From the NCBI GenBank assembly GCA_964059195.1, contig CAXKWD010000002.1:165856559-165920558 (forward strand): a stretch of 64,000 bases of DNA, read 5' to 3'. Numbering within the stretch: position 1 is the stretch's first letter; each line of letters begins with the position of its first letter. This DNA is from Ectobius pallidus (taxonomy: Eukaryota; Arthropoda; Insecta; Blattodea; Ectobiidae). Position numbers and translations under genes: made by a program. Of this stretch, positions 20,770-35,500 are shown one piece after another. The notes below the pieces were generated by a model, which was given only the letters and a program-made list of their open reading frames with translations, was not told where the DNA came from and ran no database searches.

Positions 20770-23087
20770 AATTTTTGAGATTATATTGTTAATGTAAAAA
20801 CAGTATCTTTTATTCTTGGAGATGAAAATCGCGCAGGATTTTTGAAAACTCGAAATAAAAACGTTTTATCAGCGTACTACATAAATCCTCCCAAATGACA
20901 AAAGGCATAACTTTTCATTGCGAATATAACCATGTACATCAACAATAAAAATGTACCATAGTTTACGAGATAAAGGCTTTCGAACCGTTGAAAACGCCTC
21001 GCACGAAAAAAGTCACATCGGCAAAAATAACATCTTTTACAATTCCGCACACTCACAGCATAAAAAAACTTTCGGAAATAAAAATAAAATCGACGCTTAC
21101 GAAAGTTGGCAGGGCTGAGAATCCCGGGAAGGGATGCAGCTTCTATAAAAGCGGAGGATTGTATAAAAGTGGAAAAAAAAAGTTTCAACTGCCTTTGGCA
21201 TATAAACTTATGTTTCCTCGGAAACACAAGACATTTTTGAGATTACATTGTTATTGTAAAAGCAATATTTTTTATTCTTAAGATGAAAATCGCGCATGAT
21301 TTTAGAAAAGTCGAAATAAAACCATTTTATCAGCCTAGTACATAAAAACTCCCAAGAGACGAACGTCATAACATTTCATTGCGAATAAAAGCGTGTACAT
21401 CAACAATAAAAATGTACCATAGTTTACGAGATAACGGCTGTCGAACCGTTGAAAACGACTCACACGATAAAAGTCATGTCGGCAAAAATAATATCTTTTA
21501 TAATTCCGCATACTCACAGCATAAAACAAATTTTCGGAAATAAAAATAAAATCGACGCTAACGGAAGTTGGCAGGGCTGAGAATCCCGGGAAGGCATGCA
21601 GCTTCTATTAAAGCGCAGGATTGTATAAGAGTGGAAAAAGAACTGTTTCAACTGCTTTTGCATATAAACTTATGTTTCCTCGGAAACACAAGACATTTTT
21701 GAGATTATATTGTTAATGTAAAAACAATATATTTTATTCTTGGAGATGAAAGTCGCGCAGGATTTCAGAAAAGTCGAAATAAAACCATTTTATCAGCCTA
21801 GTACATAAAAACTCTAAAGAGACGAACGTCATAACATTTCATTGTGAATAAAATCGTGTACATCAACAATAAAAATGTACCATAGTTTACGAGATAACGA
21901 CTGTCGAACCGTTGAAAACGACTCACACGAAAAAAATTATATCGGCAAAAATAACATCTTTTACGATTCCGCATACTCACAGCATAAAAGAAACTTTCGG
22001 AAATGAAAATATAATCGACGCTAACGGAAGTTGGCAGGGCTGAGAATCCCGGGAAGGCATGCAGCTTCTATTAAAGCGCAGGATTTTATAACAGTGTAAA
22101 AAAAACAGTTTCAACTGCTTTTGCATATTAACTTATGTTTCCTCGGAAACACAAGACATTTTTGAGATTATATTGTTAATGTAAAAATATTTTTTATTCT
22201 TGGAGATGAAAATCGCGAAGGATTTTAGAAAAGTCGAAATAAAACCATTTTATCAGCCTAGTACATAACATCTCCCAAGAGACGAACGTCATAACATTTC
22301 ATTGCGAATAAAAGCGTGTACATCAACAATAAAAATGTACCATAGTTTACGAGATAACGGCTGTCGAACCGTTGAAAACGCCTCACACGAAAAGAGTCAT
22401 ATCGGCAAAAATAATATCTTTTACAATTCCGCACACTCTCAGCATAAAAGAAACTTTCGGAAATAAAAATAAAATCTACGCTTACGGAAGATGGTAGGGC
22501 TTAGAATCCCGGGAAGGCATGCAGCTTGTATTAAAGAACAGGATTGTATAAGAGTGGAAAAAGAACAGTTTCAACTGCTTTTGCATATTAACTTATGTTT
22601 CCTCGGAAACGCAAGAAATTTTTGAGATTATATTGTTAATGTAAAAACAGTATCTTTTATTCTTGGAGATGAAAATCGCGCAGGATTTTTGAAAACTCGA
22701 AATAAAAACGTTTTATCAGCGTACTACTTAAATCCTCCCAAATGAAAAAAGGCATAACTTTTCATTGCGAATATAACCATGTACATCAACAATAAAAATG
22801 TACCATAGTTTACGAGATAAAGGCTTTCGAACCGTTGAAAACGCCTCGCACGAAAAAAGTCACATCGGCAAAAATAACATCTTTTACAATTCCGCACACT
22901 CACAGCATAAAAAAACTTTCGGAAATAAAAATAAAATCGACGCTTACGAAAGTTGGCAGGGCTGAGAATCCCGGGAAGGGATGCAGCTTCTATAAAAGCG
23001 GAGGATTGAATAAAAGTGGAAAAAAAAAGTTTCAACTGCCTTTGGCATATAAACTTATGTTTCCTCGGAAACACAAGACATTTTTGA
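20770..23087. repeat. Monomer pair repeated at 1847 bp
   Basis: About 20770-21240 and 22617-23087 are near-identical, four monomers apart. Both begin with the divergent CAGCGTACTAC subtype and carry the same shortened AGCATAAAAAAACTTTCGG stretch. Confidence 0.75.
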
Positions 23088-26000
23088 GATTATATTGTTA
23101 ATGAAAAACAATATTTTTTATTCTTGGAGATGAAAATCGCGCAGGATTTCAGAAAAGTCGATATAAAACCATTTTATCAGCCTAGTACATAAAAACTCCC
23201 AAGAGACGAACGTCATAACATTTCATTGCGAATAAAAGCGTGTACATCAACAATAAAAATATACCATAGTTTACGAGATAACGGCTGTCGAACCGTTGAA
23301 AACGACTCACACGAAAAAAGTCATATCGGCAAAAATAACATCTTTTTCAAATCCGCATACTCACAGCATAAAAGAACCTTTCAGAAATAAAACTAAAATC
23401 GACGCTAACGGAAGTTGGCAGGGCTGAGAATCCCGGGAAGGCATGCAGCTTCTATTAAAGCGCAAGATTGTATAAGAGTGGAAAAAGAACAGTTTCAACT
23501 GCTTTTGCATATAAACTTATGTTTCCTCGGAAACACAAGACATTTTTGAGATTATATTGTTAATGTAAAAACAATATTTTTTATTCTTGGAGATGAAAAG
23601 CTCGCAGGATTTTACAAAAGTCGATATAAAACCATTTTATCAGCCTATTACATAAAAACTCCCAAGAGACGAACGTCATAACATTTCATTGCGAATAAAA
23701 GCGTGTACATCAACAATAAAAATGTACCATAGTTTACGAGATAACGGCTGTCGAACCGTTGAAAACGCCTCGCACGAAAAAAGTTACATCGGCAAAAATA
23801 ACATATTTTACATTTCCGCACACTCACAGCATAAAAAAACTTTCGGAAATAAAAATAAAAATCGACGCTTACGAAAGTTGGCAGGGCTGAGAATCCCGGG
23901 AAGGGATGCAGCTTCTATAAAAGCGGAGGATTGTATAAAAGTGGAAGAAAAAAAGTTTCAACTGCCTTTGGCATATAAACTTATGTTTCCTCGGAAACAC
24001 AAGACATTTTTGAGATTATATTGTTAATGTAAAAACAATATTTTTTATTCTTGGAGATGAAAATCGCGCAGGATTTTAGAAAAGTCGAAATAAAACCATT
24101 TTATCAGCCTAGTACATAAAAACTCCCAAGAGACGAACGTCATAACATTTCATTGCGAATAAAAGCGTGTACATCAACAATAAAAAAGTACCATAGTTTA
24201 CGAGATAACGGCTGTCGAACCGTTGAAAACGACTCACACGAAAAAAGTCGTATCGGTAAAAATAACATCTTTTTCAAATCCGCATACTCACAGCATAAAA
24301 GAAACTTTCGGAAATAAAACTAAAATCGACGCTAACGGAAGTTGGCAGGGCTGAGAATCCCGGGAAGGCATGCAGCTTCTATTAAAGCACAGGATTGTAT
24401 AAGAGTGGAAAAAGAACAGTTTCAACTGCTTTTGCATATAAACTTATGTTTCCTCGGAAACACAAGACATTTTTGAGATTATATTGTTAATGTAAAAACA
24501 ATATTTTTTATTCTTGGAGATGAAAGTCGCGCAGGATTTTAGAAAAGTCGAAATAAAACCATTTTATCAGCCTAGTACATAAAAACTCCCAAAAGACGAA
24601 CGTCAAAACATTTCATTGCGAATAAAAGCGTGTAGATCAACAATAAAAATGTACCATAGTTTACGAGATAACGGCTGTCGAACCGTTGAAAACGACTCAC
24701 ACGAAAAAAGTCGTATCGGTAAAAATAACATCTTTTTCAAATCCGCATACTCACAGCATAAAAGAAACTTTCGGAAATAAAACTAAAATCGACGCTAACG
24801 GAAGTTGGCTGGGCTGAGAATCCCGGGAAGGCATGCAGCTTCTATTAAAGCACAGGATTGTATAAGAGTGGAAAAAGAACAGTTTCAACTGCTTTTGCAT
24901 ATAAACTTATGTTTCCTCGGAAACACAATACATTTTTGAGATTATATTGTTAATGTAAAAACAATATTTTTTATTCTTGGAGATGAAAGTCGCGCAGGAT
25001 TTTAGAAAAGTCGAAATAAAACCATTTTATCAGCCTAGTACATAAAAACTCCCAAGAGACGAACGTCATAACATTTCATTGCGAATAAAAGCGTGTACAT
25101 CAACAATAAAAATGTACCATAGTTTACGAGATAACGGCTGTCGAACCGTTGAAAACGCCTCGCACGAAAAAAGTCATATCGGCAAAAATAACATCTTTTA
25201 CAATTCTGCACACTCACAGCATAAAAGAAACTTTCGGAAATAAAAATAAAATCGACGCTTACGGAAGTTGGTAGGGCTGAGAATCCCGGGAAGGCATGCA
25301 GCTTCTATAAAAGCGGAGGAATTTATAAAAGTGGATAAAAAAAGTTTCAACTGCCTTTGGCATATAAACTTATGTTTCCTCGGAAACACAAGACATTTTT
25401 GAGATTATATTGTTAATGTAAAAACAATATTTTTTATTCTTGGAGATGAAAATCGCGCAGGATTTTAGAAAAGTCGAAATAAAACCATTTTATCAGCCTA
25501 GTACATAAAAACTCCCAATATACGAACGTCATAACATTTCATTGCGAATAAAAGCGTGTACATCAACAATAAAAATGTACCATAGTTTACGAGATAACGG
25601 CTGTCGAACCGTTGAAAACGACTCACACGAAAAAAGTCTTATCGGCAAAAATAACATCTTTTATAATTCCGCATACTCACAGCATAAATGAAACTTTCGG
25701 ATATAAAAATAAAATCGACGCTAACGGAAGTTGGCAAGGCTGAGAATCCCGGGAAGGCATGCAGCTTCTATTAAAGCACAGGATTGTATAAGAGTGGAAA
25801 AAGAACAGTTTCAACTGCTTTTGCATATAAACTTATGTTTCCTCGGAAACACAAGACATTTTTGAGATTATATTGTTAATGTAAAAACAATTTTTTTTAT
25901 TCTTGGAGATGAAAGTCGCGCAGGATTTTAGAAAAGTCGAAATAAAACCATTTTATCAGCCTAGTACATAAAAACTCCCAAGAGACGAACGTCATAACAT

Positions 26001-26299
26001 TTCATTGCGTATAAAACCGTGTACATCAACAATAAAAATGTCCCGTAGTTTACAAGATAACGGCTGTCGAACCGTTGAAAACGCCTCGCACGAAAAAAGT
26101 CATATCGGCAAAGATAACATCTTTTTCAATTCCGCACACACACGGCATAAAAGAAACTTTCGGAAATAAAAATAAAATCGACGCTTACGAAAGTTGGCAT
26201 GGCTGAGAATCCCGTGAAGGCATGCAGCTTGTATAAAAGCGCAGGATTTTATAACAGTGTAAAAAAAAACAGTTTCAACTGCCTTAGGCATATAAACTT

Positions 26300-29080
26300 G
26301 TTTCCTCGGAAACACAAGACATTTTTGAGATTATATTGTTAATGTAAAAACAATTTTTTTTAATTCCTGGAGATGAAAATCGCGCAGGATTTTACAAAAG
26401 TCGAAATAAAACCATTTTATCAGCCTAGTACATAAAAACTCCCAAGAGACGAACGTCATAACATTTCATTGCGTATAAAACCGTGTACATCAACAATAAA
26501 AATGTACCATAGTTTACAAGATAACGGCTTTCGAACCGTTGAAAACGCCTCGCACGAAAAAAGTTACATCGGCAAAAATAACATCTTTTACATTTCCGCA
26601 CACTCACAGCATAAAAAAACTTTCGGAAATAAAAATAAAAATCGACGCTTACGAAAGTTGGCAGGGCTGAGAATCCCGGGAAGGGATGCAGCTTCTATAA
26701 AAGCGGAGGATTGTATAAAAGTGGAAAAAAAAAGTTTCAACTGCCTTTGGCATATAAACTTATGTTTCGTCGGAAACACAAGACATTTTTGAGATTACAT
26801 TGTTAATGTAAAAACAATATTTTTTATTTTTGGAGATGAAAATCGCGCAGGATTTTAGAAAAGTCGAAATAAAACCATTTTATCAGCCTAGTACATAAAA
26901 ACTCCCAAGAGACGAACGTCATAACATTTCATTGCCAATAAAAGCGTGTACATCAACAATAAAAATGTACCATAGTTTACGAGATAACGGCTGTCGAACC
27001 GTTGAAAACGACTCACACGAAAAAAGTCATATCGGCAAAAATAACATCTTTTATAATTCCGCATACTCACAACATAAAAGAAACTTTCGGAAATAAAAAT
27101 AAAATCGACGCTAATGGAAGTTGGCAGGGCTGAGAATCCCGGGAAGGCATGCAGCTTCTATTAAAGCGCAGGTTTGTATACGATTGGAAAAAGAACAGTT
27201 TCAACTGCTTTTGCATATAAACTTATGTTTCCTCGGAAACACAAGACATTTTTGACATTATATTGTTTATGTAAAAACAATATTTTTTATTCTTGGAGAT
27301 GAAAGTCGCGCAGGATTTTAGAAAAGTCGATATAAAACCATTTTATCAGCCTAGTACATAAAAACTCCCAAAAGACGATCGTCAAAACATTTCATTGCGA
27401 ATAAAAGCGTGTACATCAACAATAAAAATGTACCATAGTTTACGAGATAACGGCTGTCGAACCGTTGAAAACAACTCACACGAAAAAAGTCATATCGGTA
27501 AAAATAACATCTTTTTGAAATCCGCATACTCACAGCATAAAATATACTTTCGGAAATAAAACTAAAATCGACGCTAACGGAAGTTGGCAGGGCTGAGAAT
27601 CCCGGGAAGGCATGCAGCTTCTATTAAAGCGCAGGATTGTATAAGAGTGGAAAAAGAACAGTTTCAACTGCCTTATGCATATAAACTTGTTTCCTCGGAA
27701 ACACAAGACATTTTTGAGATTATATTGTTAATGTAAAAACAATTTTTTTTAATTCTTGGAGATGAAAATCGCGCAGGATTTTACAAAAGTCGAAATAAAA
27801 CCATTTTATCAGCCTAGTACATAAAAACTCCCAAGAGACGAACGTCATAACATTTCATTGCGTATAAAACCGTGTACATCAACAATAAAAATGTACCATA
27901 GTTTACAAGATAACGGCTTTTGAACCGTTGAAAACGCCTCGCACGAAAAAAGTTACATCGGCAAAAATAACATCTTTTACATTTCCGCACACTCACAGCA
28001 TAAAAAAACTTTCGGAAATAAAAATAAAAATCGACGCTTACGAAAGTTGGCAGGGCTGAGAATCCCGGGAAGGGATGCAGCTTCTATAAAAGCGGAGGAT
28101 TGTATAAAAGTGGAAAAAAAAAGTTTCAACTGCCTTTGGCATATAAACTTATGTTTCCTCGGAAACACAAGACATTTTTGAGATTATATTGTTAATGTAA
28201 AAACAATATTTTTTATTTTTGGAGATGAAAATCGCGCAGGATTTTAGAAAAGTCGAAATAAAACCATTTTATCAGCCTAGTACATAAAAACTCCCAAGAG
28301 ACGAACGTCATAACATTTCATTGCCAATAAAAGCGTGTACATCAACAATAAAAATGTACCATAGTTTACGAGATAACGGCTGTCGAACCGTTGAAAACGA
28401 CTCACACGAAAAAAGTCATATCGGCAAAAATAACATCTTTTATAATTCCGCATACTCACAACATAAAAGAAACTTTCGGAAATAAAAATAAAATCGACGC
28501 TAATGGAAGTTGGCAGGGCTGAGAATCCCGGGAAGGCATGCAGCTTCTATTAAAGCGCAGGTTTGTATACGATTGGAAAAAGAACAGTTTCAACTGCTTT
28601 TGCATATAAACTTATGTTTCCTCGGAAACACAAGACATTTTTGACATTATATTGTTTATGTAAAAACAATATTTTTTATTCTTGGAGATGAAAGTCGCGC
28701 AGGATTTTAGAAAAGTCGATATAAAACCATTTTATCAGCCTAGTACATAAAAACTCCCAAAAGACGATCGTCAAAACATTTCATTGCGAATAAAAGCGTG
28801 TACATCAACAATAAAAATGTACCATAGTTTACGAGATAACGGCTGTCGAACCGTTGAAAACAACTCACACGAAAAAAGTCATATCGGTAAAAATAACATC
28901 TTTTTGAAATCCGCATACTCACAGCATAAAATATACTTTCGGAAATAAAACTAAAATCGACGCTAACGGAAGTTGGCAGGGCTGAGAATCCCGGGAAGGC
29001 ATGCAGCTTCTATTAAAGCGCAGGATTGTATAAGAGTGGAAAAAGAACAGTTTCAACTGCTTTTGCATATAAACTTATGT
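26300..29080. repeat. Tandem duplication of a trimer (1389 bp)
   Basis: Three consecutive monomer subtypes at about 26300-27690 recur in the same order at 27690-29080, exactly 1389 (3 x 463) bases on, with few differences. The junction near 27660-27690 is a hybrid: its left part ends like a CTTTTGCAT monomer and then continues as a CCTTAGGCAT monomer with the short form ACTTGTTTCC. Confidence 0.85.
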
Positions 29081-29169
29081 TTCCTCGGAAACACAAGACA
29101 TTTTTGAGATTATATTGTTAATGTAAAAACAATATTTTTTATTCTTGGAGATGAAAATCGCTCCGGATT

Positions 29170-30330
29170 TTAGAAAAGTCGAAATGAAACCATTTTATCA
29201 GCCCAGTACATAAAAACTCCCAAGAGACGAACGTCATAACATTTCATTGCGAATAAAAGCGTGTACATCAACAATAAAAATGTACCATAGTTTACGAGAT
29301 AACGGCTGTCGAACCGTTGAAAACGACTCAAACGAAAAAAGTCATATCGGCAAAAATAACATCTTTTATAATTCCGCATACTCACAGCATAAATGAAACT
29401 TTCGGAAATAAAAATAAAATCGACGCTAACGGAAGTTGGCAGGGCTGAGAATCCCGGGAAGGCATGCAGCTTCTATTAAAGCGCAGGTTTGTATACGATT
29501 GGAAAAAGAACAGTTTCAACTGCTTTTGCATATAAACTTATGTTTCCTCGGAAACACAAGACATTTTTGACATTATATTGTTTATGTAAAAACAATATTT
29601 TTTATTCTTGGAGATGAAAGTCGCGCAGGATTTTAGAAAAGTCGATATAAAACCATTTTATCAGATAAGTACATAAAAACTCCCAAAAGACGATCGTCAA
29701 AACATTTCATTGCGAATAAAAGCGTGTACATCAACGTTAAAAATGTACCATAGTTTACGAGATAACGGCTGTCGAACCGTTGAAAACGACTCACACGAAA
29801 AAAGTCATATCGGTAAAAATAACATCTTTTTGAAATCCGCATACTCACAGCATAAAATAAACTTTCGGAAACAAAACTAAAATCGACGCTAACGGAAGTT
29901 GGCAGGGCTGAGAATCCCGGGAAGGCATGCAGCTTCTATTAAAGCGCAGGATTGTATAAGAGTGGAAAAAGAACAGTTTCAACTGCTTTTGCATATAAAC
30001 TTATGTTTCCTCGGAAACACAAGACATTTTTGAGATTATATTGTTAATGTAAAAACAATATTTTTTATTCTTGGAGATGAAAATCGCTCAGGATTTTAGA
30101 AAAGTCGAAATGAAACCATTTTATCAGCCCAGTACATAAAAACTCCCAAGAGACGAACGTCATAACATTTCATTGCGAATAAAAGCGTGTACATCAACAA
30201 TAAAAATGTACCATAGTTTACGAGATAACGGCTGTCGAACCGTTGAAAACGACTCAAACGAAAAAATTCATATCGGCAAAAATAACATCTTTTATAATTC
30301 CGCATACTCACACCATAAATGAAACTTTCG
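29170..30330. repeat. Monomer repeated two units apart (926 bp)
   Basis: The subtype with GAAATGAAACC, CAGCCCAGTAC and CTCAAACGAAAA at 29170-29400 recurs at 30096-30330, with a different subtype between them. Confidence 0.75.
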
Positions 30331-32534
30331 GAAATAAAAATAAAATCGACGCTAACGGAAGTTGGCAGGGCTGAGAATCCCGGGAAGGCATGCAGCTTCT
30401 ATTAAAGAACAGGATTGTATAAGAGTGGAAAAAGAACAGTTTCAACTGCTTTTGCATATAAACTTATGTTTCCTCGGAAACACAAGACATTTTTGAGATT
30501 ATATTGTTAATGTAAAATCAATATTTTTTATTCTTGGAGATGAAAGTCGCGCAGGATTTTAGAAAAGTCGATATAAAACCATTTTATCAGCCTAGTACAT
30601 AAAAACTCCCAAGAGACGAACGTCAAAACATTTCATTGCGAATAAAAGCGTGTACATCAACAATAAAAATGTACCATAGTTTACGAGATAACGGCTGTCG
30701 AACCGTTGAAAACGACTCACACGAAAAAAGTCGTATCGGTAAAAATAACATCTTTTTCAAATCCGCATACTCACAGCATAAAATAAACTTTCGGAAATAA
30801 AACTAAAATCGGCGCTAACGGAAGTTGGCAGGGCTGAGAATCCCGGGAAGGCATGCAGGTTCTATTAAAGCACAGGATTGTATAAGAGTGGAAAAAGAAC
30901 AGTTTCAACTGCTTTTGCATATAAACTTATGTTTCCTCGGAAACACAAGACATTTTTGAGATTATATTGTTAATGTAAAAACAATATTTTTTATTCTTGG
31001 AGATGAAAGTCGCGCAGGATTTTAGAAAAGTCGAAATAAAACCATTTTATCAGCCTAGTACATAAAAACTCCCAAGAGACGAACGTCATAACATTTCATT
31101 GCGAATAAAAGCGTGTACATCAACAATAAAAATGTACCATAGTTTACGAGATAACGGCTGTCGAACCGTTGAAAACGACTCACACGAAAAAAGTCGTATC
31201 GGTAAAAATAACATCTTTTTCAAATCCGCATACTCACAGCATAAAAGAAACTTTCGGAAATAAAACTAAAATCGACGCTAACGGAAGTTGGCAGGGCTGA
31301 GAATCCCGGGAAGGCATGCAGCTTCTATTAAAGCACAGGATTGTATAAGAGTGGAAAAAGAACAGTTTCAACTGCTTTTGCATATAAACTTATGTTTCCT
31401 CGGAAACACAAGACATTTTTGAGATTATATTGTTAATGTAAAAACAATATTTTTTATTCTTGGAGATGAAAGTCGCGCAGGATTTTAGAAAAGTCGAAAT
31501 AAAACCATTTTATCAGCCTAGTACATAAAAACTCCCAAAAGACGAACGTCAAAACATTTCATTGCGAATAAAAGCGTGTAGATCAACAATAAAAATGTAC
31601 CATAGTTTACGAGATAACGGCTGTCGAACCGTTGAAAACGACTCACACGAAAAAAGTCGTATCGGTAAAAATAACATGTTTTTTAAATCCGCATACTCAC
31701 AGCATAAAAGAAACTTTCGGAAATAAAACTAAAATCGACGCTAACGGAAGTTGGCTGGGCTGAGAATCCCGGGAAGGCATGCAGCTTCTATTAAAGCACA
31801 GGATTGTATAAGAGTGGAAAAAGAACAGTTTCAACTGCTTTTGCATATAAACTTATGTTTCCTCGGAAACACAATACATTTTTGAGATTATATTGTTAAT
31901 GTAAAAACAATATTTTTTATTTTTGGAGATGAAAGTCGCGCAGGATTTTAGAAAAGTCGAAATAAAACCATTTTATCAGCCTAGTACATAAAAACTCCCA
32001 AGAGACGAACGTCATAACATTTCATTGCGAATAAAAGCGTGTACATCAACAATAAAAATGTACCATAGTTTACGAGATAACGGCTGTCGAACCGTTGAAA
32101 ACGCCTCGCACGAAAAAAGTCATATCAGCAAAAATAACATCTTTTACAATTCTGCACACTCACAGCATAAAAGAAACTTTCGGAAATAAAAATAAAATCG
32201 ACGCTTACGGAAGTTGGTAGGGCTGAGAATCCCGGGAAGGCATGCAGCTTCTATAAAAGCGGAGGATTGTATAAAAGTGGATAAAAAAAGTTTCAACTGC
32301 CTTTGGCATATAAACTTATGTTTCCTCGGAAACACAAGACATTTTTGAGATTATATTGTTAATGTAAAAACAATATTTTTTATTCTTGGAGATGAAAATC
32401 GCGCAGGATTTTAGAAAAGTCGAAATAAAACCATTTTATCAGCCTAGTACATAAAAACTCCCAATATACGAACGTCATAACATTTCATTGCGAATAAAAG
32501 CGTGTACATCAACAATAAAAATGTACCATAGTTT

Positions 32535-32560
32535 ACGAGATAACGGCTGTCGAACAAAAA
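32535..32560. other. 37-bp deletion in a satellite monomer
   Basis: The monomer reads GTCGAACAAAAATAACATC where its closest relative near 25600-25660 has 37 more bases between GTCGAAC and AAAAATAAC. The shift against the related block changes from 6946 before this point to 6909 after it, which confirms the loss. Confidence 0.9.
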
Positions 32561-35500
32561 TAACATCTTTTATAATTCCGCATACTCACAGCATAAATGA
32601 AACTTTCGGATATAAAAATAAAATCGACGCTAACGGAAGTTGGCAAGGCTGAGAATCCCGGGAAGGCATGCAGCTTCTATTAAAGCACAGGATTGTATAA
32701 GAGTGGAAAAAGAACAGTTTCAACTGCTTTTGCATATAAGCTTATGTTTCCTCGGAAACACAAGACATTTTTGAGATTATATTGTTAATGTAAAAACAAT
32801 TTTTTTTATTCTTGGAGATGAAAGTCGCGCAGGATTTTAGAAAAGTCGAAATAAAACCATTTTATCAGCCTAGTACATAAAAACTCCCAAGAGACGAACG
32901 TCATAACATTTCATTGCGTATAAAACCGTGTACATCAACAATAAAAATGTCCCGTAGTTTACAAGATAACGGCTGTCGAACCGTTGAAAACGCCTCGCAC
33001 GAAAAAAGTCATATCGGCAAAGATAACATCTTTTTCAATTCCGCACACTCACATCATAAAAGAAACTTTCGGAAATAAAAATAAAATCGACGCTTACGAA
33101 AGTTGGCATGGCTGAGAATCCCGTGAAGGCATGCAGCTTGTATAAAAGCGCAGGATTTTATAACAGTGTAAAAAAAAACAGTTTCAACTGCCTTAGGCAT
33201 ATAAACTTGTTTCCTCGGAAACACAAGACATTTTTGAGATTATATTGTTAATGTAAAAACAATTTTTTTTATTTTTGGAGATGAAAATCGCGCAGGATTT
33301 TAGAAAAGTCGAAATAAAACCATTTTATCAGCCTAGTACATAAAAACTCCCAAGAGACGAACGTCATAACATTTCATTGCCAATAAAAGCGTGTACATCA
33401 ACAATAAAAATGTACCATAGTTTACGAGATATTGGCTGTCGAACCGTTGAAAACGACTCACACGAAAAAAGTCATATCGGCAAAAATAACATCTTTTATA
33501 ATTCCGCATACTCACAACATAAAAGAAACTTTCGGAAATAAAAATAAAATCGACGCTAATGGAAGTTGGCAGGGCTGAGAATCCCGGGAAGGCATGCAGC
33601 TTCTATTAAAGCGCAGGTTTGTATACGATTGGAAAAAGAACAGTTTCAACTGCTTCTGCATATAAACTTATGTTTCCTCGGAAACACAAGACATTTTTGA
33701 CATTATATTGTTTATGTAAAAACAATATTTTTTATTCTTGGAGATGAAAGTCGCGCAGGATTTTAGAAAAGTCGATATAAAACCATTTTATCAGCCTAGT
33801 ACATAAAAACTCCCAAAAGACGATCGTCCAAACATTTCATTGCGAATAAAAGCGTGTACATCAACAATAAAAATGTACCATAGTTTACGAGATAACGGCT
33901 GTCGAACCGTTGAAAACAACTCACACGAAAAAAGTCATATCGGTAAAAATAACATCTTTTTGAAATCCGCATACTCACAGCATAAAATATACTTTCGGAA
34001 ATAAAACTAAAATCGACGCTAACGGAAGTTGGCAGGGCTGAGAATCCCGGGAAGGCATGCAGCTTCTATTAAAGCGCAGGTTTGTATACGATTGGAAAAA
34101 GAACAGTTTCAACTGCTTTTGCATATAAACTTATGTTTCCTCGGAAACACAAGACATTTTTGACATTATATTGTTTATGTAAAAACAATATTTTTTATTC
34201 TTGGAGATGAAAGTCGCGCAGGATTTTAGAAAAGTCGATATAAAACCATTTTATCAGCCTAGTACATAAAAACTCCCAAAAGACGATCGTCAAAACATTT
34301 CATTGCGAATAAAAGCGTGTACATCAACAATAAAAAGGTACCATAGTTTACGAGATAACGGCTGTCGAACCGTTGAAAACGACTCACACGAAAAAAGTCA
34401 TATCGGTAAAAATAACATCTTTTTGAAATCCGCATACTCACAGCATAAAATAAACTTTCGGAAATAAAACTAAAATCGACGCTAACGGAAGTTGGCAGGG
34501 CTGAGAATCCCGGGAAGGCATGCAGCTTCTATTAAAGCGCAGGATTGTATAAGAGTGGAAAAAGAACAGTTTCAACTGCTTTTGCATATAAACTTATGTT
34601 TCCTCGGAAACACAAGACATTTTTGAGATTATATTGTTAATGTAAAAACAATATTTTTTATTCTTGGAGATGAAAATCGCTCAGGATTTTAGAAAAGTCG
34701 AAATGAAACCATTTTATCAGCCCAGTACATAAAAACTCCCAAGAGACGAACGTCATAACATTTCATTGCGAATAAAAGCGTGTACATCAACAATAAAAAT
34801 GTACCATAGTTTACGAGATAACGGCTGTCGAACCGTTGAAAACGACTCAAACGAAAAAATTCATATCGGCAAAAATAACATCTTTTATAATTCCCCATAC
34901 TCACAGCATAAATGAAACTTTCGGAAATAAAAATAAAATCGACGCTAACGGAAGTTGGCAGGGCTGAGAATCCCGGGAAGGCATGCAGCTTCTATTAAAG
35001 AACAGGATTGTATAAGAGTGGAAAAAGAACAGTTTCAACTGCTTTTGCATATAAACTTATGTTTCCTCGGAAACACAAGACATTTTTGAGATTATATTGT
35101 TAATGTAAAATCAATATTTTTTATTCTTGGAGATGAAAGTCGCGCAGGATTTTAGAAAAGTCGATATAAAACCATTTTATCAGCCTAGTACATAAAAACT
35201 CCCAAGAGACGAACGTCAAAACATTTCATTGCGAATAAAAGCGTGTACATCAACAATAAAAATGTACCATAGTTTACGAGATAACGGCTGTCGAACCGTT
35301 GAAAACGACTCACACGAAAAAAGTCGTATCGGTAAAAATAACATCTTTTTCAAATCCGCATACTCACAGCATAAAAGAAACTTTCGGAAATAAAACTAAA
35401 ATCGACGCTAACGGAAGTTGGCAGGGCTGAGAATCCCGGGAAGGCATGCAGGTTCTATTAAAGCACAGGATTGTATAAGAGTGGAAAAAGAACAGTTTCA

